Origin: Alternaria dauci
Taxonomy: Eukaryota > Ascomycota > Dothideomycetes > Pleosporales > Pleosporaceae
DNA: 64,000 nucleotides
Assembly: GCF_042100115.1 (NCBI RefSeq)
Contig: NC_091278.1
Coordinates: forward strand, 2,108,001-2,172,000
Direction: 5' to 3'
Below the pieces are notes generated by a model. It did no database searches. It was not told the DNA's origin and saw only the letters and a list, made by a program, of their open reading frames with translations. Within the stretch, counting starts at the first letter, position 1. Every line of letters begins with the position of its first letter. The translations under genes and the position numbers were made by a program. Positions 9,872 through 19,933 of this stretch are shown here, piece by piece.

Positions 9872-12385
9872 CTAGTCCACAGCATCATGGTCACGCCCTG
9901 CCAGCCTGGGTTGCTCGAAGTCTTCCACCGGCCGCGGATCTACATTACGGAGCAGAACTGTGGCAGACTTTGGCGATGCCTCACCTACCCAAGCACCTTC
10001 TTCGGCTGTGCATGGTAAGGGTCCGTGATAGGGGTGGAGATTTCGGCGACCAATGAATTCTGGGTGGCTGGGCCGGCGGTGATGCTGAAAAGTCTGCTCG
10101 AGCTGTTCGCCAACGGACAGAGGCGTATAGTAGACGGATGCTTCTGTAAGTCCTGTCGGAGACGGCGATGCTGCCCGAGACTCAACAAGAGTGGTTGCAT
10201 CTGGGCGTAACCGAGGAAGCGGTGGCTTTACAGTCGTACGAGGGTCGAGATTCGGCATGTTCATCTCTTCAATACCATTAGGTCGCTGATAGTGGTGCTC
10301 GCGCGACAACTGCCGCGGTCGGATACCGGGCTTGCAGAGCACCCTAGGCTCGCTGCTTTCCGTCGCACAATGAGTACCGGACAGGGACATAAGCTGACCT
10401 TCCTTCATACTGAATGCAGGCACGACCAAGTCTTGCAACCTGTATTCTTGGTTGGGTACGCTCCGGTACTGAGATGGCTCTCCTGTAGGAAACGTGAGCA
10501 TGTCTTTGAGTCTTCGACATGTAGTGGCCACATCGTCGGCCAAACGATCTTCCCAAATCCCTTGTTTGTGCGGGTGATAGTCGCCGTACGCCAAAGGGTC
10601 GTCATCATGCTCGTCTCCATGCGCGATGAACAACTGCTCTTTTACATGTCGTTTCGCAGAAGTCTCTATTGGAAATATGCGAGACAATTCCAGAGAGGGA
10701 TCACGTGCACCTTGAGCAGACTCCTCGCAACCTCTTGCAGTATCCTCGGCTTCATCGCTGCTGATATCACCGTCATGCGTATCCTCTTTCTCATGGAACG
10801 TCGGTACCGTCGCGCGTCGATGGATATCGTACTGAAATTTGGTCTTTCCTGTTCGCTTCTCGTTGATGTATTCGGGAAACTCGTTGACTGCCTTTTGCGG
10901 CTGACCACGCCTGTTCATGCAGAACTTTTGAATCTCGGCGGGGGTAAAGAAATTAGACGGTACCAAGCGCCCAAACGCTCGGCCCAACTTTCTGATTTCT
11001 TTCTGCGACTCTTTGACGTGCTTGTCGCTGCCAAAGATGCGTGCAAACGTGATGGCAGCGGTGATCTGATCCGCGAAGCCGAGATACACTTGAGTATCTA
11101 TACGACCGGGACGATACAAGGCTTCATCCAAAGAATCAGGAGCATTCGTTGTCAAGATTACGATATGCCCTTCCCGTGATCCGGGTCCATCTAACGTGTT
11201 GAGAAGACCACTAAGAGTAATCTTTGTCCTTGAGGGTGGAGGAAGCGGATTTATATTCTTCGGGTCCACCTTTTTCGGCTCAGTCGCCCTAGGCTTTGGG
11301 TCCCAAGTGTCAGAGGATTCCGATTCCGGAAGGGTCTCGTCTTCTTCGTCACTAGCATCAGTCTTTGGCATCATCGTGCGTTCACGGACGATGCCTGCGG
11401 CGTCGATGTCTTCAAACAAGATGACGCAACGAGGTGGCAAGTGCTTGACTTTGTCTTGCAGGATCGTGTCGTCCATGCCGGCTAGATCGATGACGCAAAG
11501 CGGGAGATTGTAATGGCTCGCAATCGCCGTAGACAGGCTTGTCTTACCAGTACCGGCTGGCCCGTTAAACATGTAACCCCTTCGGTATGGCGTTCCGTTT
11601 TGCCAATAGTAGTCCTCGGTTCCCTCAGCAAAGAAGACCTGAAGATCCGTCAAAAGCTCCTGCTTCTTCCGCAGATCCATATCAATCGTCTCCAGTCTAC
11701 GCTTCCTAGAAGTATCATGCACAGTGTATCTAGCCGAGACGCGTTCAATCTTTAGCAACGTCATCTGGGCGTTAGCCGTTTCGTGAATATCTCGTAGCAA
11801 GGCTTCAATAGGTTTTCTACTTCCCCACATGCAGCGCAAAGTAAGCTTCCCATCGTACCCTCTGGCGTCTGGCTTGTACAGCAAAAACGGCACACCTCTA
11901 TGGAAGAAAGGAGTGTAGCCTGCAGAAGCGATGAGCTGGTGACTATTACTCTCATCAGTATCGGCTGTTTTTGTCTCGTTCGACAAGTCCCTCCATTCAA
12001 GGTGTTCAACACTAGGAAGCCAGGCAAATAGTTGATTGGAAGGTTGCTTGCTGATCCATATCAAAAGGTCGGTGACGAGCGCATCTTGATAATCGAGCTC
12101 AACAGAATTCGTGAGATTCGAGCTCAGCTATTCGTACGTTGCGCTGCCGTATTTGTGGGCGGGGACGCACATAGCAATAGCCCAGACCAGGTATTTCAAG
12201 TCTAGGCCCATGTTGCTGTCGATCCAGGTTCAAATGGCCTTGAAAAGCGGCTTCTCCATGCTGCTCACGATTGACGAGTCCAAAACGGTCTCGAGAAAAT
12301 TAATTTCTCGCTTTGCTCTACGACCCTTTGTTTTCCGCCTCAAGTTAACTCGATATTCGTCATCGTCGGAGCTATAATCACTCAT
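9872..12385 (-). pseudogene. BCS1-like AAA ATPase with two N-terminal stop codons
   Basis: A frame from the ATG at 12385-12383 encodes a BCS1-like protein but is stopped at codon 52 (TGA, 12232-12230) and codon 86 (TAG, 12130-12128). After the second stop it stays open to the end at 9872. The N-terminal part holds the hydrophobic segment LKYLVWAIAMCVPA, matching the membrane anchor of BCS1, then LLIWISKQP and the BCS1 N-terminal domain. The AAA domain is complete: Walker A GPAGTGKTS (about codons 275-283), Walker B VILFEDIDA and the sensor/arginine region TLDGPG...LYRPGRID. A charged, probably disordered tail of about 300 residues follows. BCS1-like ATPases act at membranes, classically translocating Rieske protein in mitochondria. 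The first ATG after the stops is at 11830-11828, inside the family domain, so a protein made from it would lack the anchor. Probably a recent pseudogene; expression from an internal start cannot be excluded. Confidence 0.75.
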
Positions 12386-13128
12386 TTCCGGCCTAATGGA
12401 AAGTGATGGAAACCTGATGCCGATGCGACGTAACAGGGAGGGATGGGTGGAGGATGGCGTCTGGTGTAGAGGGGCGCCGTAGTTTGAGCGACGGATCCAA
12501 AGATCGTGGTCGCGGTTGTGAGGTAGAGAATTTCTGTAATTAATTTACGACGAGGGTTCGGTAGAGCATATAAGAAGTGGAGGGTGTAAAAAAGGTCAAT
12601 CGCGCAGCCTACAGTGTGTTGCGCTCTGTTTCTGCATATTGTACAGGTTCTTGCGTGGAGAGTCGCAGAGATTGAGCACATTCGCCTGGAACCCATCGCC
12701 TGTATACAAGAGCTTTCACTCACTCGGAGGTAGAGTGACTGGATGCTGTAAAATAAAGAGTAGTCATTGCCGGTTCATTCGCAGTCAAACCATTACAAGC
12801 AGGTCCTCGGTAGCCTGGGGATGGAGTCTTCGGCGCATGCCAACGGAACGCGTCGGTGGCGATGTCGAAAACCATGACGCAATTGTCACTGCGACTTTTT
12901 GTAGAGACATACACCAGGAAATTTTTTGCAACGCATTAGCTGCGTGTTTGTTATTTGCGCGATGCGGATGAAGAGACCGGAGTGTGGACGAAGGACAGCG
13001 ACAAGTGGGCTGAGAATAAGGAACGCGCTAACGCACTGCGTGAGGTCGCGCGCCCCCCCCCCCCCCCCAGCCATTCCACCTGGCACGAAACGCGATAGTC
13101 CAACAGCGCCAATCGACAGCGACGCGCG
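12386..13128. other. intergenic with C homopolymer
   Basis: Upstream of the BCS1-like locus and of the small membrane protein gene. A run of 16 C lies at 13053-13068, about 60 bases before the next ATG. Nothing else recognised. Confidence 0.5.
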
Positions 13129-13532
13129 ATGAAGGCGTTATTCCGAATTGCGCATATCCTGCTGGTGCTTTCCCTCTCCTTCTTGCTGATATATAGCGTT
13201 TACTACGCGTTCGCTCTATTGCGAGAAGATCAGCAGCAGCTTGCAAAGCTTTCGCATCCCCCAGCGATCAACGAGGGCAGCACCGGGGAGATCACTGAAG
13301 AAGATGTCCCACGGAAACCGTCACCACAGGAAATCGTATGTCTGTCCTGGTCGTCAGGTAGTCCAAGCACAAAGATACTGACTATATGCAGGCTCATTCT
13401 ATGAACACAATGTGGGATTACCTGGACGACTGGGATGAGGACCATTGCATCAACGTCTGTGAGGCATCGTGGATTGCCTGTCAATTGAGGAATTGCGGGC
13501 ATTTACCGTATGTCAGACAGCAAGAGCTTTGA
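13129..13532 (+). CDS. small single-pass membrane or signal-anchored Cys protein
   Basis: Exon 1 (13129-13335) begins MKALFRIAHILLVLSLSFLL, a signal anchor running to about residue 30, followed by a Glu/Pro-rich spacer. A 56-nt intron (13336-13391, GTATGT...GCAG, phase 0) joins AHSMNTMWDYLDDWDEDHC and then CEASWIACQLRNCGH. Without further splicing it ends at TGA 13530-13532 (about 115 residues). A second possible intron (13508-13552) would end it with PVC and a stop at 13560-13562. Four to five closely spaced cysteines follow the hydrophobic segment, so the C-terminal part probably faces outside or the ER lumen. I know no family. Gene reality rests on the clean intron and composition. Confidence 0.55.
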
Positions 13533-13844
13533 TTGTTCACACCACATCGCAGAGTATGTTAATAAGTCTCGTGTGGGGATGTGCGCAATCGGGAGATGGA
13601 TGTTGAATGCCGCGGTGCCCCACAGTTGCCATCAATATGGTTAAGAGGTAGACTCCATGTTGTCAGATTACAAGCAGCACTTGAAATGCTACTATTCGCC
13701 CAAGGTATCCAGGAACGCGGGTATCTGTGTCGCAGAACCGGGTGGATAACCCATGGAGACCTGGACCTCAGTAGGCTTAAAGGAGCGAAGAGAATCCTCG
13801 CTTCACTTCTGCCCATAGTCGACGGTGCAACCATTCCAACTGTC

Positions 13845-14693
13845 ATGACCTTACTCATATTCGCTCTCGCCATCATGGTCCCTTCTGCGATGGCCTTTGA
13901 GTGCACACGCGAATACCTCCAGAGCACAGCAGACTCCTACGTCAACCTCATGGCAACAGGCCAGCACGACCGATTCGAAAACCTCGCCTACTCCATGAAG
14001 TACTTTGAGAACAACCAGACGGCTTCTATCCTCAGCGGCGTACCAGCCCTCGGACTAACGATCGACGCCCACCGCTCCATCCTCGACACAAGGCAGTGCA
14101 AGACCATGACTGAGCTCGTCGTTACCAACCCCATACATCCATACGTCATCCACACCCAAATGACGCTAGATACCGAAGGCAACGTAAACCTCATCGACAG
14201 CATCGTCACCGACACGGGCGACTGGGCCTTCAACGCAACCGGCTACCAGTACTGGAACGCCCAGGAGTCCTGGCTGCCCATCCCAGAAGCCGCACGCGAC
14301 TCGTACGACGTCGTCAAAGCAGCCGGCACGGCATACGCAGACCGCTGCAACGATATTACTGTTCAAGTCCCCTGGGGCGTACCCTGTACCCGTCTTGAAG
14401 GCGGCGCGTATACAGGTCGTGGAAACCTGTCGGCCAACACGTGTGATCAGGTGCCTACGCATGTTCCCATGACGAATCGGAAGTATGTCGTGGATGAGGT
14501 GATGGGTGTTGTGGACATCTTCATGGGGTTTACGGGGTTGGATCGCACGCGGAATGCGGAGGGGGCGCCGGATAGTCATATGTTTCGGGTGGAGGGGGGC
14601 AAGATTCGGTATATTCATACAGCGAGCGCGTGTTTTGTGGATGGGTGCGGGATGAATGGTACTGGTATGTTTGGAGCTGCGGATAGTGATTGA
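13845..14693 (+). CDS. secreted DUF8021-type protein
   Basis: The frame opens upstream at 13581, but the ATG at 13845 gives MTLLIFALAIMVPSAMA, a textbook signal peptide, followed by FECTREYLQSTADSYV. The mature protein carries the landmarks of a fungal secreted family: HRSILDTRQCKTMTEL, GDWAFNATGYQYW, VPWGVPCTRLEGGAYT, a YVVDEVMGVVDIF strand and PDSHMFRVEGGKIRYIH. 282 residues, single exon, complete. Biochemical role unknown; homologues are common in dothideomycete secretomes. The short upstream extension overlaps the end of the neighbouring gene region and is unlikely to be translated. Confidence 0.8.
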   Translation: MTLLIFALAIMVPSAMAFECTREYLQSTADSYVNLMATGQHDRFENLAYSMKYFENNQTASILSGVPALGLTIDAHRSILDTRQCKTMTELVVTNPIHPYVIHTQMTLDTEGNVNLIDSIVTDTGDWAFNATGYQYWNAQESWLPIPEAARDSYDVVKAAGTAYADRCNDITVQVPWGVPCTRLEGGAYTGRGNLSANTCDQVPTHVPMTNRKYVVDEVMGVVDIFMGFTGLDRTRNAEGAPDSHMFRVEGGKIRYIHTASACFVDGCGMNGTGMFGAADSD

Positions 14694-15299
14694 GTGGTGC
14701 ACTGACGAGTTGATAGATCCTGGGATTGGAGGGAGGTTGTTGCGCCCCTCGCGCATGGAGCTGGAATAGCGGGAATGTGGCATTGTGGTCCCGCTTGGGC
14801 TAGGTGTGAAGAAGGCGAAGTGCCGAGTGCATACTGGGACTGGCTGGCTACTGATAATTCGATCCCATGGATCATAAATTTACTATATACCTGCAAGTGA
14901 GCATTACTGCAATCGTTTCTCTCATGCGTTACAAGATTGAGGGCTCGTGTCGCTCTACATAAAACATATGATACCGTACATGTTCGTCACCATTGCAAAT
15001 CCTCCGCTTTCATACTAGGTGTCGTCACTTTGGATGCCGTCGCTCAAACGCCATATTTTGGTACAGAGAAGAAGGGGAAGAAGTGAAGGCAGTACAAGAA
15101 AACAAAGTACTGTGGAAGCAAAAGGGTATTCTCAGGGTATCCATGGAGCGGCGGTTAGAAGAGGCCGCACGTAAGAATGCGGGTAAGTTGTGGGGAGCTT
15201 GATGAGAAGGATGAGTCGCGACGGGAGAGCTACCGGCTAGGGTTTGTTCACCTGAGCATGTCAGCGCTTGCGTCTAATCAGATAGTATCATGCCATGAC
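14694..15299. other. convergent intergenic region
   Basis: Between the 3' ends of the DUF8021-type gene and the basic membrane protein gene. Includes the optional terminal intron of the latter (15252-15303). Otherwise nothing recognised. Confidence 0.5.
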
Positions 15300-15770
15300 T
15301 TACCGGTATCCGCGGCCTCCGCGGGTGCCTCTCCTCTCACGGTAGTCCTCGCGTTCTTCAATGACCTCGACGACATCGTCACCGGGTACGCGACTCCGTC
15401 CCTCGACGATGATGCTCCTCGCTCTCGGTGCTGACTGCCTCCTCTCCTCGACAATAATCTGCGAGCGGCCACTATTCCTCCTCGGGCTCCTGCTCACCTC
15501 ACGCACTTCGGACCGGCGGCGCGAGCTGCGTCCGCCCTGTGAATTGCGTCGCCTGCGCACGACAATTTCTTCCTCGCCCGCCATGGCCGTCGTGGTGCCT
15601 GCCTTGTTGGTGCCGGCCGTCAGCGACTGGATGAGCCAGCAGATGAGAAGGAAGCCGGCGACGCTGCCGAGGACTATGCCGACGACGGTGCCGGGCTCCG
15701 GGCCCGAGGTGTTGTAGTAGGTGGGTATTATGCCTTGCTGCGTGTATATGACGTTCTGTCGCTTGGCCAT
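15300..15770 (-). CDS. single-pass membrane protein with basic Arg/Ser-rich tail
   Basis: From the ATG at 15770-15768 (MAKRQNVIYTQQGIIPTYY) the protein has 156 residues; an upstream in-frame ATG at 15905 would add 45. A transmembrane segment (TVVGIVLGSVAGFLLICWLI) follows a short N-terminus, then a long tail of RRRRNSQGG, RSSRRRSEV and VEERR elements. Such proteins recur in Pleosporales as unknowns; the tail could bind acidic partners or be phosphorylated. A perfect donor overlaps the last codon: read through it ends CGG TAA, and if 15303-15252 is spliced it ends CGG TGA, so both products end at the same Arg. Confidence 0.65.
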   Translation of the reverse strand: MAKRQNVIYTQQGIIPTYYNTSGPEPGTVVGIVLGSVAGFLLICWLIQSLTAGTNKAGTTTAMAGEEEIVVRRRRNSQGGRSSRRRSEVREVSRSPRRNSGRSQIIVEERRQSAPRARSIIVEGRSRVPGDDVVEVIEEREDYRERRGTRGGRGYR

Positions 15771-18299
15771 GGGCGCCGTCTCGGGTGCAGCAAAGACAAT
15801 GGCCGGGACGTCTAGGGCAGGCTGGCGGGAGTTGAGGCCGCCCGAGTCGCGGGGCGCCGCCATGTTGGCAATGGCATTGTAGTGGTAGTCGCGCACGGCG
15901 GGCATGGCGAAGGGGTGTCGGGCTATGCGACACTGGCCGCGAGAATGCGCGCTCTGGCAGCGAGATGGGCGGTGGTGGTGTTGGTGTCGCGGACTCGGCG
16001 TGTTTGGGCGTGGGCGTCGTCTGGGGGAACAGGAGTTCCTGGCCTGAGACCGAAGATGCCGGCGCTAGGTGTGGGGGTGCGAGGCAGATCAATGGCGTGT
16101 GGACAAGACTGCAGCACACAATACAATGCTGAGAGGAGATGCAAGACAAGATAAGATGCAATCACTTGCAGAGTGCCGAGAGTCGGTCCAAAGTAAAAAA
16201 AAAGGAAAGGGAATGCAGGGTGGTGCGCTTGCGTGAGATTTGACACAGCGACTACGACGCAATGATGCAATTCTCCATGGCATCGCAATATGGGGGCTGG
16301 GGCCCAATAATAGGAGGCTGAACCTCTCAACACCACTTGCTGCACCGCGCAGCATCGCGACATGGCTTAGCCGGCGGATCCCGCAAACACAGCTCTATTA
16401 CCGATCCAGACTCGTCGCAGTCGATTGCTGTCGTCAAACGCGCCATGCCCAACGCTCCGCGGGGGGCGCAACGCCTGAATTTCGACATCATCTCAACCTC
16501 GCCAGCAGAACCTTGCTTTGGAGAGTTGACAGGCCGCTTCGTACTCTACCCGCCCATTCTTGTTTTCCCTCCTCGCTTGCTTTTTCCTTCTGCAGAGGCC
16601 GCGTCCCCCTGCAGAAGACGCTGCCTTTCCGTGCATGCCTTCCCACCAACCGCCTCGGCTTTGCGCGCCGGGCCAAACAGCTTGTCGCGCCCTCACGTGA
16701 GGCCTCGACGGTGCCTGCCCATCTCGCCCACATGGCCAGGCAGCCACAACCACGATAACAACAACACCACAAATCTCATCAGAGCAACCACGACAATTTG
16801 CCAGCAGTCACCCTGCAAATGACAAACTCACTGGTACACTACTTACATATCGCTCAGTAGACGCAGAGCCTCACCACCGACAGCATCGCTGATCAGCTTG
16901 CAGAGGCGGCTGCCATGCGGACCTGATTGGTGTCTGGTGCCGGATAATTGTACAGTGAGTCTCCTCCATAGACCTTGTCTCATACGCAAGGTCACGTTTC
17001 GGCGAGGTCACGTTTCGGCGGGCCGTTGCAGACCATGCACCATGTGAGAAAACCGCTGGATCCGGCCCTCAGTTTACCCAATCTAATTTCTGACATACGG
17101 TTGTGAATACGGAAAGCGCCTTGCACTCATGCAATCGACTTGGTATTTGCGATTCCAAGTTCGATCCGAGGCTGAGCATTTCCTTGATACACAGTATGGT
17201 CCTTTTGAACTCTGGTCACCCACTGCATCTGTCGTCAGCCTCCCCCAAAGTGTCTCAGTCATCCCTTCTGCATACCAATATTGCAAGCAACTGTCCGCTA
17301 GATAAAAATCGCCAAGCTAATCTTGACGGAAATGAGCCTTCAGCTGTCGGCACAGAGGCATTGCCACTACTCTGAACGAGAAAGCAGTGACTCTTGATCA
17401 ACTGCCCACAGAGCCAACATCGCCTCGGCTGCGATTGCTCCTTAGACAACCGTATGCTCGTGGCGAAGGAGCTACGCAAAACCATGTGGAAGATTTTGGA
17501 ATGCGGAGATTGGTGCTAGTAAGGGATAGTGAGCATGTCCAATGCAGTGTGGTTGACAAGTGACAGAGTTTGATCGCTCGTAGGTGCTCGAAGCAGCTGC
17601 CAGGACGCAGCTTGGGCAAGCCCGCGCGAGAAGTGCCCCACCTCTCAAATGCCGCCACCATTGGCTCCACAGTCTGTCCGAAGCCTCGTGCCCAAAGACG
17701 CAAGCATCAACTCAGGGCAAACACTCTCTACACCATCGTTCATCCCAGTTCATGGTATGCTCTCGCCGCATGCTATGCGCAAGAAAAAGAGCCCCTTTCT
17801 AAGACTATCGCGAACACAGCACATCTGTCGTCGCTACCTTGCAGACTTCGTCGGCCGCCTCACCTGGCCTTTGTGCGCAAGGAAATCAACTACACAACGA
17901 GACTCGCACCGTACGCTCCGCGACATCCATGGTAGTGTTGAGGATTTAGTTTCCAGCATTGAAGACAGCCTAGAAACCACTCTGGTGAAAGTTGACAAGA
18001 GCAGCGCGCCTCTGAATTTATGATGCATTACTCCTTATGAGTTTTGGAGGACTGGTCAAAGGGAACTGTTCCGAACATGCCTTTACTCTATCTGGCCACC
18101 TCCCACCCGGCCAAGATGCATCATCGCCCATACCAGACTATCGCATTAAGAATCAAGCCACCCCAGATGCACCCTCCAGGCCGATAGACTGCCCGGCTTT
18201 AGTATTCCATCGTGCATGGTGTATTGAACCTGAACCAATGCCGAGTTGTGCATGGTAGGCTTCATGTCGAGGCTTGAATTCAAGGCCTGCAAACCAATT
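15771..18299. other. 2.5-kb gene-free stretch
   Basis: Many frames of 60-170 codons but all low in domain-like character. A 16-bp unit, AGGTCACGTTTCGGCG, is repeated directly twice at 16989-17020. No tRNA or gene recognised. The 3' edge abuts a decayed monooxygenase, so part may be old coding sequence. Confidence 0.45.
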
Positions 18300-18640
18300 T
18301 TTCATTTGAATAGAACATGAACTCCGGCTCACAGCTGCAGAGCCCTTGATAGCCTTGCGATGGTTGAGCTGACCAAGAGCCTTCCCCAAGAAGCGAATCA
18401 GTAAGCGTGTTACCCACCCTCTCCTCGAATCGACATCTCAGCATGCGCGGCATCGCCCATCAACGCAACGCGACTTCTGGAAGACGATTGGTCTCGATGT
18501 CGCGGAGAACATGCTGCTTGTTACGAATCTGCTCTGGCTTGGGTAAGCTCACAAAGTTCACATCGCTGCGGCGAAAGTTTCTCCATGACTTTGACAGCGG
18601 GATCGAATTTCTCTTGCTGGGCGTCCGTCCATAGCTATGA
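18300..18640 (-). pseudogene. FAD-dependent monooxygenase C-terminal remnant
   Basis: On the minus strand 18634-18412 includes RVALMGDAAHAEMSIRGEGG, the GD motif and flavin-contact region of class A flavoprotein monooxygenases, preceded by DAQQEKFDPAVKVMEKLSP. Stops interrupt this frame before and after the motif. The next family element, LGKALGQLNHRKAIKGSAA, lies in a different frame just downstream (18389-18300). The protein is therefore frameshifted and stopped. The N-terminal Rossmann part was not found up to about 19.5 kb. These enzymes hydroxylate aromatic or polyketide substrates. Confidence 0.6.
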
Positions 18641-19933
18641 TTCCAGCTCCGCGACGTTCGAGTAAGGTCTAATCAGGTTCCGGCGGTAGCGAGCGGAGAG
18701 CTCAACAAAGTCGATGTAATGTAGGATTGCGAAGCGGACGAAGCCAGGGTAGGGTCTGGTGCACACAATCCCGCTGTGTCCGAGTGGTGAGTATCTTCAA
18801 AAGACCTCGCTAGATAAATCCTCACGCGCTAATCCCACTCCACGTGAAGGATCTAAGCCAGCCAAGCGCGCGAACGGCGGCGCCGAGCCTTGTGCAACGG
18901 ACAAGCATAGCGGCCATCTACCCCAGCTGTCAGTACCTCGTCGCAACTAAACCGCGAAGGCCGACATCAACCCCTCGTGCAGCATCTCCGGTCGAAATGA
19001 ATCCGAAGGCGGAAGTGTTACGCTCCCACTGGGTTGGGCACAGTCTCCATGAGTCGTGATTGGGGTGTAAGCCTGCAGGCCAAGGCAGAATTTCCGAGTC
19101 TCGAACTCCGCGAACCAGGGTGGCCTGATAGCTGCCACCAAACCCTTGATCTTGCATGATGCAGCAGCATCTGTGAAGGCCCTTATCAACTTGTGTGTAG
19201 CCGCTCAGATCCGGTTCTTTTAGAATGAGTAGATGAGGACATCGCCATGTCTTCCTCTGATGCTAACATAAAGCTCCGCACCATCGATCTAAGTTCCTGA
19301 ATCGATAGTAAGAAGCTAGAAGACAAAGGCAGTCGTCGCTCAGGTCTGGGGTGTTGCACGCCAGTACGACCACGGGATCCCCGCTGGTCTATCCCACAAT
19401 CTGGTAAACTATTGACAACGTCTTCGATCCAGACAAGCCGCCTTTTGATTGGGATGGCCAACAGCAGAAGAACCTGGGTTTGTTTCCTTTAGGGGTCATT
19501 CGTGTCCGGATCTCCGGAATTTCCTTCAATTATCAGCTTGGTCTTCGGTTGGCTACTAATCCTATCTGGGCGTGGCGTGGTCTGTACACCAATCAAATCT
19601 CACATTAGGCGCAACCGACCCCATGGGGTGCCATCCCCGCATCTTGGCTCTCGTGGCGGTCTCGTGGCTGTCTTCGCCCTCGCTGGGCGCGACTGTGTTA
19701 CCTGCTTATTCGATTGATTCCAAGAAATTTCGGGCCAGTGGTGGCCGAGGGTGGAACATATAGAAACCTAATACTCACACCCCTTGTACGGATCAGCACT
19801 CTTCCTCTCTCTTCTCTCCTCTACACCAACATCGCCTGGTGCATTCGCACATTGCGAACCTTCAACGCATCGCATCAGTCTTCTGGTGTAGTTGACCGGA
19901 CCACAGCCCCTGTTCCCTTTGGCTGATACCATA
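18641..19933. other. gene-free stretch upstream of MFS gene
   Basis: May contain further, unrecognisable remains of the monooxygenase on the minus strand (open pieces at 18930-19189). The last 200 bases are pyrimidine-rich (CTCTTCCTCTCTCTTCTC near 19800) and probably the promoter and leader of the MFS transporter gene. Confidence 0.4.

Noticed and set aside
10292..11179. 295-codon plus-strand frame
   Set aside because: Exact antisense of the BCS1-like AAA domain; no domain-like content of its own.
13581..13844. N-terminal extension of the DUF8021-type protein
   Set aside because: Would place the strong signal peptide internally; composition is unlike protein.
16337..16822. 161-codon plus-strand frame
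   Set aside because: Arg/Pro/Ser-rich, overlapping frames on both strands equally open (GC-rich DNA), no domain.
18775..18860. tRNA-like A-box (GTGTCCGAGTGGT)
   Set aside because: No T-loop GTTCRANNC and no acceptor stem pairing; not a tRNA.
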